Positions 35,499 through 44,152 of a stretch of 52,625 bases of DNA are shown here, in pieces. A program made the translations under genes and the position numbers. The first letter of the stretch is position 1, and each line of letters opens with the position of its first letter. This DNA comes from Rheinheimera sp. GTDB taxonomy: Bacteria; Pseudomonadota; Gammaproteobacteria; Enterobacterales; Alteromonadaceae. The DNA is taken from the NCBI GenBank assembly GCA_008015325.1, contig SSFI01000052.1, forward strand, positions 1 to 52,625, given 5' to 3'. Under the pieces are notes generated by a model that did no database searches, was not told the origin of the DNA, and saw nothing but the letters and a program-made list of their open reading frames with translations.

Positions 35499-36248
35499 TT
35501 AACGCTTTGGCTTGTCAACAGCGGAGCTGGCGGCTTGATTGCGCAGTTGCTGTAAGTGGCCATTCTGCTGCCATTGCTGCAGCAGCTGGCTGATGTCCTG
35601 AATGAGTCTGGCATCATGGCCACCAATGCGATAAGACACCGGTGCGAACAGCTCAAATTCGCGCAGCGGTGCGCCCTGATAATCAAGCTGGCGCAGGATT
35701 TTACTCAGGGTGTCAGTATCGATCACCAGCAATTCAGTGCGTTGTTTTAACAACATCAGCACCGATTGGGTGTGATCGGTCAACTCGCGGTATTGTGGCG
35801 CCTTGTCCACAGCAGCGGCGTATAAGGGCCCCAGCACATGACGGGCATTCTGAAACGCCGTGATGCGAAATTTCGTCAGATCAGCGGGGGTGAACACGAT
35901 GCCGCGAAAGTCGGGCAAGGCAAAAACTTTGTCCTGAAAACTGATGTACGGTGCTGAGGTATAAATACCGGCAACCGGCTGGTCGCTTTGGCGCACCGCA
36001 AGATCCAGTTCACCATTTTCGAGCATCTGACGCAGTCGGGCATGCGGTGCTTTGATCACCTGATAACGACGATGCAGTTGCTTTAGCAGCGTTTCTACCA
36101 AACGTTGTTCATAAGTTGGTGCGGCATTGACAGTTTTAAACACCTGATCTGACTCACCAAGGCCAACCCGCAACAGCGGCTCTGCCTGCATCAACGTACT
36201 GAACAGCAAACAGATCGCGCAACCAAACCACAGGCTTAATGGGTACAT
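35499..36248 (-). CDS. Periplasmic solute-binding-like protein, copy A
   Basis: A 249-residue protein with a signal peptide (residues ~1-22) and the same SBP_bac_3-like pattern as the neighbouring copy: LRVGLGESDQVFKT, YQVIKAPHARLRQMLENGELDLAVR, YISFQDKVFALPDFRG, then RELTDHTQSVLMLLKQRTELLVID. The two share the uncommon segments RELTDHTQ-VLMLLK and PHARL-QML, so a tandem duplication is evident. They are separated by 129 bases, so separate or joint transcription are both possible. There is no transporter beside them. A weaker AGGA site lies ten bases before the ATG. Confidence 0.75.
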   Translation of the reverse strand: MYPLSLWFGCAICLLFSTLMQAEPLLRVGLGESDQVFKTVNAAPTYEQRLVETLLKQLHRRYQVIKAPHARLRQMLENGELDLAVRQSDQPVAGIYTSAPYISFQDKVFALPDFRGIVFTPADLTKFRITAFQNARHVLGPLYAAAVDKAPQYRELTDHTQSVLMLLKQRTELLVIDTDTLSKILRQLDYQGAPLREFELFAPVSYRIGGHDARLIQDISQLLQQWQQNGHLQQLRNQAASSAVDKPKR

Positions 36249-36367
36249 CTTTCACCATCCTGATATGCGACCACTGGCGCTAATGCCGAAATCGGGCTTG
36301 CAGATTGCGTTATATAACGGCTTCTTCCAGTGGGAGTCAACCGATGCAAAAGGCAAATTCTGCCGTG

Positions 36368-37525
36368 CTACGACAACCGGCCCGACGCGACCAATCCGGC
36401 GATCATACCGGCCCAGCCGGAGCCGATGCCGACAGCGGTCCCTATCGCACCACCCAGCCATTGCCGGCGTTGTTTAGCTGCAGCTTTTGGATCTGCCTGC
36501 CGTTCCCGCGCCTGTTGCGGTGCCAGCATGCGGCTGAGCTGGACCTGGGTGCTGAGCAGCAGCACTGTCAGCATCACCATACAAGCGATGGGCGCCCAGG
36601 CGCTTTGCGTCAGTTCATAAGCAGCTACCCAGCACAAGCCAAACCCTGTCATCCAGACCATAGTGCGGCGTCTGAGCTGGCGCAGCGCCTGAGCAAGTTC
36701 AGCGCTGTCGGCACGGTCTATCGCTGGTTTCATGCCATAAAACACAGCAGCGACTGCCAGCAAGGCACCGATAGCAGCACCACCTAATAGTGCTAGGAAC
36801 TTCAGCGGGCCTGAGGCTGCGCCTGGTGCGGCAGAATGTGTCACAGTCTGCACCAGCTGATCGGCCACCATAGCCGCTGCTGGTGGGCTGGCCGTGGCCA
36901 GTGCTGCAGTGAGAGCCGCTGAGAAACCAAGGCCTGGCGCGGTCGACAAAATCAGCTGGCCGTAACGGCTTAGCCATTGCTCTTTTAAGGATTCGCGCAC
37001 CCGTTGCAGTTTTTTCCGCACACTGGCTTCGCTGATGCCAAGCAGAGCCGCGACCTGGCTGCTGGATTGTTCTTCGCGGTAAAACAGCAGCAGTAATTCG
37101 CGGCTTTCGGCCGGCAGCGCGTCGAGAAATTGTTGCAGCAGCTGGCTCTGTTCCGCGCGGCCGTGCCACAGCTCAGGGCAGGCGTCCGGGTCGACAAACT
37201 CGGCCAAGACGGTTTCTGCGTTTTCGCTGTCCAGCTCCCGCCGGGCTTTTTGGTCGCGCAGGCCATGAAAAGCCTGATAGCGGGTGATTTGCCGGACCCA
37301 GGGCAAAAAGCTGCTGGCTTCGCGCAGTTGTGGTAATTGCTGCCAGACATGGATAAACACCTGCTGGGCAATGTCCTCGCTGCGGTCTAAGTCTTTGACG
37401 ATGGCGAGCGCGATGCTGCTGACCATCTGCCGGCAGCGGTTGATCAGGCGTTGATAGGCTGCCATGTCGCCTTGTTGCGCGGCTAACACGTCAGGCATTA
37501 GTTGTAATTCGATGCTGTGATCCAT
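36368..37525 (-). CDS. ECF sigma factor with membrane C-terminus
   Basis: A 385-residue protein. Residues ~20-95 are sigma region 2 (VKDLDRSEDIAQQVFIHVWQQL, then FLPWVRQITR). Residues ~128-180 are region 4 (LDALPAESRELLLLFY ... VAALLGISEASVRKKLQRVRESL). Residues ~190-385 are an extra region with roughly four to five hydrophobic helices (about 241-263, 290-305, 309-326 and 356-380, plus a weaker one near 198-212). ECF sigma factors usually end after region 4, at about 190 residues, and are held by a separate anti-sigma protein. Here the anti-sigma-like membrane part appears to be in the same chain. The start is one base after the stop of the alpha/beta hydrolase gene, with AGGAGG inside that gene, so the two are translationally coupled. 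Confidence 0.85.
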   Translation of the reverse strand: MDHSIELQLMPDVLAAQQGDMAAYQRLINRCRQMVSSIALAIVKDLDRSEDIAQQVFIHVWQQLPQLREASSFLPWVRQITRYQAFHGLRDQKARRELDSENAETVLAEFVDPDACPELWHGRAEQSQLLQQFLDALPAESRELLLLFYREEQSSSQVAALLGISEASVRKKLQRVRESLKEQWLSRYGQLILSTAPGLGFSAALTAALATASPPAAAMVADQLVQTVTHSAAPGAASGPLKFLALLGGAAIGALLAVAAVFYGMKPAIDRADSAELAQALRQLRRRTMVWMTGFGLCWVAAYELTQSAWAPIACMVMLTVLLLSTQVQLSRMLAPQQARERQADPKAAAKQRRQWLGGAIGTAVGIGSGWAGMIAGLVASGRLS

Positions 37526-37526
37526 G

Positions 37527-38504
37527 TTATTTTGCCTCCTGCAAAAAGCTGCGGATTTTTTGATTCAGCCAGGCCGGGTCGTCCAGCATGATAAAGTGCC
37601 TTGCCTTTGTGTTGATGTCGAGTTGTGCCGCCGGTAATTTTTCCAGTTGCTGCTGATACAGCGCTTTGACGCCAGCCTGTGCCTGTGGCGGTAAAGTGCC
37701 GCTGGCGCCCAATAACAATACCGGCTGTTTGATGTTGGCGACTTGCCCCCGTAAATCGGTGGTCAGCAGTTCTGCCATCGCTTGACCGACAGTGGTTGGA
37801 TCTGACTGACCAGCCATCGCCAGCACCTGTTGCTGCGCTGCTGGGCTGGTTGCCTGAATAAAAAGACCTTGTGCCGTGGTCTGGCTTAACTGCGCAGCTG
37901 TCATGCCGCTGTATTGCGCTTTGATTTGCATAGCCTGGGTTCGCATTTGTGCCGCAGTGGTCGCCGGGTTGCGGGTAAATACCGGCGCCAGATAGGGCAG
38001 GCCATCGACCGAAACCAGCGGGCCTATTTTATCCGGTGCAGTGCTTGCCAGTGCAAACGCCAGAAAACCACCAAGGCTATGACCAATCACCACTGGCCGC
38101 TGTAGCTTTTTTGCTGCGATATACGCCAATAATTCCTGCTGCACAGCACTAAGCAGCGAACTGTCCGGCTGCATGCCAGTGCGAACGGCTTTGCCGGCAA
38201 AACCGGCGATATGGATCAGATGCAGCTGATGGTCAGCTTTGAGCGCATCTACAGTGCTTTGCCAGACGGATGGCGACGACATCAGCCCCGGGATCAAAAT
38301 CACTGGCCGGCCTTTGCCAATCACTTCGACACTAAAGCTTGCTGCTGTTGCCGGGCTTGCGGCTGCGCTTATCACCACTGGCGCAGGAGCTGGTGCCGCG
38401 GCAGCATGGCTATGGCCAGGCTGGTTCGCCGCAAACACCGCCATAAAAATGGTTGGGATCATCGATAAGCGCACGGCAGTAGTGGGGTTGGCACATTTAA
38501 ACAT
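37527..38504 (-). CDS. Exported alpha/beta hydrolase
   Basis: A 325-residue protein with an N-terminal hydrophobic signal (residues ~12-28) and an Ala/Pro-rich spacer (~30-60). The alpha/beta core has VILIPGLMSSP (oxyanion turn), the nucleophile elbow GHSLG in VVIGHSLGGFLAF, and a C-terminal His in KARHFIMLDDP. The usual catalytic Asp loop reads LLLGASGTLPP, with Ser/Gly where Asp is expected, so the acid may be supplied elsewhere or activity may be altered. AAGGA seven bases upstream supports ATG 38504; an in-frame ATG at 38519 overlaps that site. It shares an operon with the ECF sigma factor, an unusual pairing that suggests the hydrolase could be linked to the sigma factor's signal. The substrate is unknown. 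Confidence 0.82.
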   Translation of the reverse strand: MFKCANPTTAVRLSMIPTIFMAVFAANQPGHSHAAAAPAPAPVVISAAASPATAASFSVEVIGKGRPVILIPGLMSSPSVWQSTVDALKADHQLHLIHIAGFAGKAVRTGMQPDSSLLSAVQQELLAYIAAKKLQRPVVIGHSLGGFLAFALASTAPDKIGPLVSVDGLPYLAPVFTRNPATTAAQMRTQAMQIKAQYSGMTAAQLSQTTAQGLFIQATSPAAQQQVLAMAGQSDPTTVGQAMAELLTTDLRGQVANIKQPVLLLGASGTLPPQAQAGVKALYQQQLEKLPAAQLDINTKARHFIMLDDPAWLNQKIRSFLQEAK

Positions 38505-38843
38505 CTTCAATTCCTTCATCTGAGTGATATGTCTTGCTGATATCTCCTAGTGCCGGCTCCTGCAGAAAATGTGACAAATATTTTTAAATTAATTTTTATG
38601 TATATGAATTTAATCAAATTTATTTCTTCACTCGCGGTGAGGCTATAAAGTTTTGAGCCGTTGGTCCATGCTGTTTGTGTGGCTGCGGCTATTGGTCGCA
38701 AAATCATATCGAAACAAATCGAAAGTATTTCAAAGTATTTTTATTTGTGTTATACCAAAGCCATCATCTGCTAAAAATTGTCAGACGCTTAAGGGGGGAA
38801 CCCTCAGGCAGCACTGGCCTAAGCCCAATCACAGGAGAGAGTT
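38505..38843. promoter_or_regulatory. AT-rich divergent intergenic region
   Basis: This 339-base gap lies between the hydrolase gene (minus) and the GH109-type gene (plus) and must hold promoters for both. It is AT-rich at 38575-38635 and 38700-38760. AAAGTATTT occurs twice in direct repeat near 38723-38742. The site AGGAGA (38833-38838) serves the GH109-type gene. No small gene or RNA was recognised. Confidence 0.35.
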
Positions 38844-40223
38844 ATGGCAAATTTTGACCGGCGCAGTTTTATGAAGGCTTCGATGGCTACTGCAGTATTG
38901 GGTGTGGCCGCAGCCTGCAGCCAGCAAACTGTGAAACCAGCCGGCGCAGCGCCGGCAGCCAAAGGCAAATCAGTGATGGGGCTGGTGGTGCCGGCGATGG
39001 CCGAAGTGCGCGTTGGTTTGATTGGCGTTGGCGAGCGCGGCGTCGGTTATATCAGTCATTTCAGCCAAATCGAAGGCGCCCGTATCACGGCCATTTGCGA
39101 CACAGACCCACAAACTCTGCAGCGCGCGCGTGGCCTGTTCGACAAAATGGCCAAACCACAGCCAGCTTATTTCGGCGATAGCCCGGAAAGTTACCACCAG
39201 TTATTAGCGCGGCCGGATGTCGATATTGTGGTTATTTCGACCCCCTGGGCGCTGCACCATCCGATGGCGAAGGCGGCAATGCTGGCCGGCAAACATGCGT
39301 TTGTTGAAGTCCCAATGGCGCTGGAACTGGAGCAGATGTGGGACCTGGTCGACACCGCCGAAGCGACGCAGCGCAACTGTATGATGCTGGAAAACGTCTG
39401 TTATGGTCGTGACGAGCTGATGGTGCTGAATATGGTGCGCCAGGGCCTGTTTGGCGAACTGCTGCATGGTGAAGCGGCCTACATCCACGAATTACGCTGG
39501 CAAATCAAAGAGATTGAACGCAAAACCGGTTCATGGCGCACTTTTGAAGAAGCGCGGCAAAATGGCAATTTGTATCCGACGCACGGTTTAGGCCCGGTGG
39601 CGCAGTATATGGGCATTAACCGCGGCGACCGTTTTGACTTCCTGAATTCGGTCAGCTCACCGGCGATTGGCCGCGCCGCTTATGCCAAACGTGAATTCCC
39701 GGCTGACCATCCGCGCAACCAAATCAAATACACTTGTGGTGACATCAATACCAGCATTATCAAAACGGTGCAGGGCAGAACCATCATGCTGCAGCATGAC
39801 ACCACTACCCCGCGGCCTTACAGCCGGCACAACCTCATTCAGGGTACCAACGGCGCTTTTGCCGGTTTCCCGAACCGTATCGCGCTGGAAACCGGTGGCC
39901 GCGGTGGCAGTTATCACGAATGGGATATGGATATGACGCCCTGGTATCAGCAATACGACCACCCGCTGTGGCAACGGATGGGCCGCGAAGCCGAACGCAA
40001 CGGCGGCCACGGCGGTATGGATTTTCTGATGTGCTGGCGGCTGATTTATTGCCTGCGTAACGCCGAACCGTTGGATCAGGACGTCTACGACGGCGCGGCC
40101 TGGTCAGCAGTGTTACCACTGTCGGTTGCTTCCGTAGCCGACCGCGGCAACAGCCGCGATTTCCCGGATTTCACCCGTGGCCTGTGGCAAAAAACCAAGC
40201 CGCTGGGCATTGTCGGGGTCTGA
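38844..40223 (+). CDS. TAT-exported GH109-type glycosidase/oxidoreductase
   Basis: A 459-residue Gfo/Idh/MocA-fold protein. The N-terminus has the twin-arginine motif DRRSFMK (5-11), a hydrophobic stretch and a possible lipobox VAAAC (Cys 25). The NAD-binding loop GLIGVGERG is at 58-66; EVP at 155-157 replaces the EKP of ordinary dehydrogenases. GH109 enzymes (alpha-N-acetylgalactosaminidases) hydrolyse glycosides by an NAD+-dependent redox mechanism; the family catalytic Tyr and His fit Tyr187 (NVCYGRDE) and His247 (YPTHGLG). TAT export is expected because the NAD is loaded in the cytoplasm. An AGGAGA site precedes the ATG. The gene is monocistronic with a terminator at 40361-40381. Confidence 0.85.
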   Translation: MANFDRRSFMKASMATAVLGVAAACSQQTVKPAGAAPAAKGKSVMGLVVPAMAEVRVGLIGVGERGVGYISHFSQIEGARITAICDTDPQTLQRARGLFDKMAKPQPAYFGDSPESYHQLLARPDVDIVVISTPWALHHPMAKAAMLAGKHAFVEVPMALELEQMWDLVDTAEATQRNCMMLENVCYGRDELMVLNMVRQGLFGELLHGEAAYIHELRWQIKEIERKTGSWRTFEEARQNGNLYPTHGLGPVAQYMGINRGDRFDFLNSVSSPAIGRAAYAKREFPADHPRNQIKYTCGDINTSIIKTVQGRTIMLQHDTTTPRPYSRHNLIQGTNGAFAGFPNRIALETGGRGGSYHEWDMDMTPWYQQYDHPLWQRMGREAERNGGHGGMDFLMCWRLIYCLRNAEPLDQDVYDGAAWSAVLPLSVASVADRGNSRDFPDFTRGLWQKTKPLGIVGV

Positions 40224-40360
40224 GGCAGCTTTATGAGCGGTGCAATCAGGGCAGGCGATTGCACAAACGGGCTTGCTGATTTCCGCTTCAGATAAGAAAT
40301 GCGAAACAAAAAACGTGACGTATATGGGCGTTCTCAGGTTATCAGACAAACCTATCCCTT

Positions 40361-40391
40361 AACAGCGGCACCGCCGCTGTTTGCTTTTCTT
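40361..40391 (+). terminator. Intrinsic terminator after GH109-type gene
   Basis: The perfect 9-base arms AACAGCGGC (40361-40369) and GCCGCTGTT (40373-40381), with a 3-base loop, are followed by TGCTTTTCTT. It lies 138 bases after the stop codon. Confidence 0.75.
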
Positions 40392-40775
40392 CCTCTGTCT
40401 GTTTCACACACACGCTGTGGCAAGGTCACCACGTGACCCCCCCCTGTTTCCTTGCAACTGCCAGGGAGCTGCCTGACAATGAATCTTTAATTTACCCATT
40501 AAATACCAAATAAATACAAATGAAACATATTGATTTGTCTGTTTTTTTTACAAAAAGTAAGGGTCTCAGTAAAGGCAGGCACAGGTTTCAAATATCAGCA
40601 TCAGCTAACTTATTGTTTTGTAATTTATAAATCTCTAATGCTCAGCCAATGGCTTATTTTATGCACAAAGGTTTCGCTTTATGCACTCAGCAGGTAGGGA
40701 TCAGGCAGCCGCCTATTCTTGTGGTCCGTTGGGTTCAACGTCAGCCGATAAAACATAACATTAGAGGAATGTACT
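40392..40775 (+). promoter_or_regulatory. AT-rich upstream region of subtilase gene
   Basis: The region holds the inverted repeat GGTCAC-CAC-GTGACC (40424-40438), overlapping a run of eight C (40437-40444). Beyond it the sequence is AT-rich (40480-40640), with a run of eight T near 40541. The ribosome-binding site AGAGGA is at 40763-40768. No gene is seen. The promoter was not pinned down. Confidence 0.4.
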
Positions 40776-43358
40776 TTGAATCAACGTCATATGAATACCT
40801 CAAACAACCAGAAACACAAACCCCTTATTCAATTCAGCGCTCTGGCCTTACTGGCCGGCCTTAGTTTAGGTCAGGCTCAGGCCACGGACAGCGTCAGTGT
40901 GACTGAAGCTGAAGGTGGCAACCTGTGGTTTGTTGAACTGAATAGCCAGCCGGTAGCCTCTGGCAACAGCAAAAAAAATGTGCAGGCTGCCAAAACAGCC
41001 TTTCGTCAGGCTGCGGCAGAAGCAGGGGTGCGTTTTAAAGAACGCCGCACTTTTGACACCCTGTTTAATGGTTTTTCCGTTGAAATCAGCCCGGGTGAAC
41101 GCGCCAAATTAATGCAAATTGCCGGTGTCAAAGCCATTTATCCGGTTGAAGTCATCCAGGCACCAAAAGTCGATGTGCTGAACACCGGCATTGTCGGTGA
41201 TATGGCCGCAGCACTGTCGATGACAGGCGCCGATATTGCCCAAAACAGTCTGGGTCTGAACGGCAGCGGCATTAAAGTTGCTGTGATGGACACAGGGATC
41301 GATATTGATCACCCGGATTTTGGCGGTAATGGCGCTAATGGCAGCACCACTTTCCCAACTGCACGGGTGCAATATGGTTACGACTTTGTTGGTGATGCTT
41401 TTAACGCTAACTTCTTGAACCCTGTCACCATACCGGACAACAACCCGGATGACTGTAACGGCCACGGTACCCACGTTGCCGGTATTGTCGGTGCCAATGG
41501 CACTGTCAAAGGGGTAGCGCCAGCCGTAACCTTTGGTGCTTACCGTGTGTTTGGCTGTCAAGGCAGCACCACAGCCGACGTAATGATAGCGGCAATGGAA
41601 CGTGCTTATTCCGACGGTATGCATGTATTAAATATGAGTATTGGTTCCGCCTTCCAGTGGCCGCAATATCCAACAGCACAAGCAGCCGACCGTCTGGCCG
41701 CCAAAGGGGTAGTGGTCGTTGCTTCTATCGGGAACAGCGGCGCTGACGGCCTGTATTCAGCAGGCGCGCCAGGCCTTGGTAAAGATGTTATTGGTGTGGC
41801 ATCTTTTGACAACACCCGTGTGACGCTGTCGGTGGCCACAGTCAATGGTCAGGATGTAGGTTATGTACCTTTTGCCTTCTCACCTTCGATTCCAACCACA
41901 GGCGGTGGTGAGGTGGTGGATGTAGGTTTAGCTTGTTCGGCCCTGTCTGCCGGTTCACTGAACGGCAAAATTGCACTGGCTGCCCGCGGCACCTGTTCAT
42001 TTGCCATCAAAGCCAGCAATGCAATCAATGCTGGTGCTGATGCAGTATTGATATCAAACAACGTGGCCGGAATACTGAGCGGTACTTTGAGTGCGCCTAT
42101 TCCAAACGGCAAACCTGTGGTGGGTATTTCGCTGGCTGACGGCAATGCTATCCGTGCTCTGGCTAATCCGGTATTAAGCTGGACTGATCGCGTTGTCAGC
42201 TTAGCCACGGCAACGGGTGGCCTGATCTCATCCTTCAGCTCTTATGGTTTATCACCTGATCTGGCGTTAAAACCTGATATTGGCGCACCAGGTGGCAATA
42301 TTTACTCAACTTACCCACTGGAAAGTGGTGCTTTTGCGTCTATAAGCGGTACTTCTATGGCGTCCCCTCATGTGGCTGGTTCTGTGGCTTTATTGCTGCA
42401 GGCTAAACCTGACACTGCCCCTGCCCAGGTGCGTGACATACTGCAAAACAGTGCTGATCCGAAAAACTGGTCTGGTAATCCTGGTTCAGGCTATCTGGAT
42501 CACGTGCATCGTCAGGGTGCCGGTATGCTGGATATTGCCGGCAGTATTCAGGCCAGCACCCTGGTGACTCCGGGCAAAATTGCCACAGGTGAAGGTGAAG
42601 CAGGTCCATTTACTCAGCGTCTGACCATTCAGAATAAAGGCGCTGAGGCAGTCACTTACAACCTGAGTTCAGTCAATGCCTTATCAACAGCCGGCGTGAT
42701 AACTGTCACCAATATATTGCCCAGCAATGCGACTGTTGCCTTTAGTAGCCCTTCTGTTGAAGTGGCGCCTGGCAGCAGCGCAACTGTGGATGTGACCATT
42801 ACCCCTGCCACAGAGCCGGTCTATGGTCAGTATGGTGGTTATATTGTGCTGACCCCAACCACAGCAGGCCAGGTCTACCGGGTGCCATTTGCCGGTTATG
42901 TCGGTGACTATCAGGCGATCCCAACAGTGACCCCAACTGTCTATGGTTTCCCATGGCTTGCAAAACAGAATGCCGGTGGGTTAAGCAAATGTGAGGCGGA
43001 TTGCAGCTTTAGCATGCAAGGGGATGACATGCCGTTCTTCCTGGTGCATTTTGAGCATCAGGCGCAGTATATGGAGATGAATATCCTGCATGCGGGCAAT
43101 ATGACGCCGGTGCATCCTGTGTTCCATAAAACCAACGTGGAAGCGTATTTGCCGCGTAACAGCTCAGCCATCGGCTTCTTCAGCTTTGGCTGGGACGGTA
43201 CCCGCATCCACAGCAATGGTGGCAAAGGTAAGGTGAAAGAAGTGCCAAACGGCAGCTATGTACTGGAACTGAAAGTGTTAAAAGCACTGGGCGATCCAAA
43301 CAATGCTGCGCACTGGGATACCTGGACTTCACCAGTGATCACCATCAACAGACCATAA
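40776..43358 (+). CDS. Exported subtilisin-like serine protease, PA domain
   Basis: An 860-residue S8-family protease. The signal is at ~15-36 (cut near AQA), then an inhibitor-I9-like prodomain (~50-125). The catalytic domain has Asp172 (AVMDTGIDIDHPDF), His230 (CNGHGTHVAG), the oxyanion Asn320 (ASIGNSG) and Ser527 (SGTSMASPHVAG). A protease-associated domain (~375-475, with GKIALAARGTCSFAIKASNAINAGADAVLI) is inserted before the Ser. A Fn3-like beta domain and a C-terminal extension (~600-860) follow. It would be secreted and degrade proteins. The start is TTG 40776: AGAGGA lies 7 bases upstream, whereas the next ATG (40791) is too far from it. The terminal domain has Cys in SKCEADCSF that may form a disulfide. 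Confidence 0.93.
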   Translation: MNQRHMNTSNNQKHKPLIQFSALALLAGLSLGQAQATDSVSVTEAEGGNLWFVELNSQPVASGNSKKNVQAAKTAFRQAAAEAGVRFKERRTFDTLFNGFSVEISPGERAKLMQIAGVKAIYPVEVIQAPKVDVLNTGIVGDMAAALSMTGADIAQNSLGLNGSGIKVAVMDTGIDIDHPDFGGNGANGSTTFPTARVQYGYDFVGDAFNANFLNPVTIPDNNPDDCNGHGTHVAGIVGANGTVKGVAPAVTFGAYRVFGCQGSTTADVMIAAMERAYSDGMHVLNMSIGSAFQWPQYPTAQAADRLAAKGVVVVASIGNSGADGLYSAGAPGLGKDVIGVASFDNTRVTLSVATVNGQDVGYVPFAFSPSIPTTGGGEVVDVGLACSALSAGSLNGKIALAARGTCSFAIKASNAINAGADAVLISNNVAGILSGTLSAPIPNGKPVVGISLADGNAIRALANPVLSWTDRVVSLATATGGLISSFSSYGLSPDLALKPDIGAPGGNIYSTYPLESGAFASISGTSMASPHVAGSVALLLQAKPDTAPAQVRDILQNSADPKNWSGNPGSGYLDHVHRQGAGMLDIAGSIQASTLVTPGKIATGEGEAGPFTQRLTIQNKGAEAVTYNLSSVNALSTAGVITVTNILPSNATVAFSSPSVEVAPGSSATVDVTITPATEPVYGQYGGYIVLTPTTAGQVYRVPFAGYVGDYQAIPTVTPTVYGFPWLAKQNAGGLSKCEADCSFSMQGDDMPFFLVHFEHQAQYMEMNILHAGNMTPVHPVFHKTNVEAYLPRNSSAIGFFSFGWDGTRIHSNGGKGKVKEVPNGSYVLELKVLKALGDPNNAAHWDTWTSPVITINRP

Positions 43359-43372
43359 TGGCCTCTGAGGTT

Positions 43373-43398
43373 CACACCAGCTGAATGCAGCTGGTGTG
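43373..43398. terminator. Hairpin between convergent genes
   Basis: The perfect 11-base arms CACACCAGCTG (43373-43383) and CAGCTGGTGTG (43388-43398), with an AATG loop, lie in the 56-base gap between the subtilase and the response-regulator operon. There is no T-run on either side, but the position fits transcript ends for both strands. Confidence 0.6.
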
Positions 43399-43414
43399 GA
43401 CAGCGAAAGCCTGG

Positions 43415-44152
43415 CTAAAATCCACCAAACAAGGTTTTCAGCTGTTGCACCTGGCGGCGGCTGACATCGATTTGCTGGCCGTCCTGTAATATCGCCAGCA
43501 TGCTGCCGGCAGCCAGGCCGGGCTCTAACGCTGTGATGGCGCTGATACGGATAATGTCGGCGCGGCTGGCTTTAAAAAATTGCTGCGGGTCGAGCCGTTG
43601 TTCGATGCGTGACAGCGAACTTAACACAAAACTTTTGCCGTACGGCGTGTAGACCGCGCTGTGGTTGCCAATGGATTCAAACCGGCAAATGTCACTTAGC
43701 CGCACAATGCGGCTGTTTTCGCCGAATTTCAGCAATAACCCATGGTTATCTGGCAGATAGTTCTGGCTGTGCTGTTCCGAAATTACCGCGTTACCAGCTG
43801 GCGCAGCCGGCAAGCGGCTTAAACTTTGCGCCAGCCGCTGCGGCACTATCGGTTTCACCAGATAATCCAGTGCATTGAGCGCAAAGGCGTCCAGTGCATA
43901 GCTGTCAAAGGCGGTGCAGAACACAAAAAACAGGTTGGGCCTGAGTTCTGCTGCCAGTTCCAGCCCGCTGCTGCCTGGCATCTGAATATCCAGAAACACT
44001 AAGGCGATATCCGGCTGGGCTGCCAGAATGTCACGGGCGCTGTCGGCGCTGTCGGCCTCCGCGATAATCTCAATGTCAGGATTGGCCTGCAGCAAACGTT
44101 TTAATTCGCTGCGTGCCAGGCGCTCGTCATCGACGATCAGGGTTTTCCACAT
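43415..44152 (-). CDS. LytTR-family response regulator
   Basis: A 245-residue regulator. Residues 1-115 are a receiver domain (IVDDE at 6-10; phospho-acceptor Asp55 in VFLDIQMPG; Lys in YLVKPIVPQ). Residues ~140-245 are a LytTR DNA-binding domain (FESIGNHSAVYTPYGKSFVLSSLSRIEQRLDPQQFFKASRADII). The start ATG at 44152 lies inside the kinase gene, 26 bases before its stop, with GGAG upstream; the frame is open further but that region is the kinase. It is the last gene of the operon, so it probably activates or tunes the ABC transporter genes in front of it. Confidence 0.92.
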   Translation of the reverse strand: MWKTLIVDDERLARSELKRLLQANPDIEIIAEADSADSARDILAAQPDIALVFLDIQMPGSSGLELAAELRPNLFFVFCTAFDSYALDAFALNALDYLVKPIVPQRLAQSLSRLPAAPAGNAVISEQHSQNYLPDNHGLLLKFGENSRIVRLSDICRFESIGNHSAVYTPYGKSFVLSSLSRIEQRLDPQQFFKASRADIIRISAITALEPGLAAGSMLAILQDGQQIDVSRRQVQQLKTLFGGF

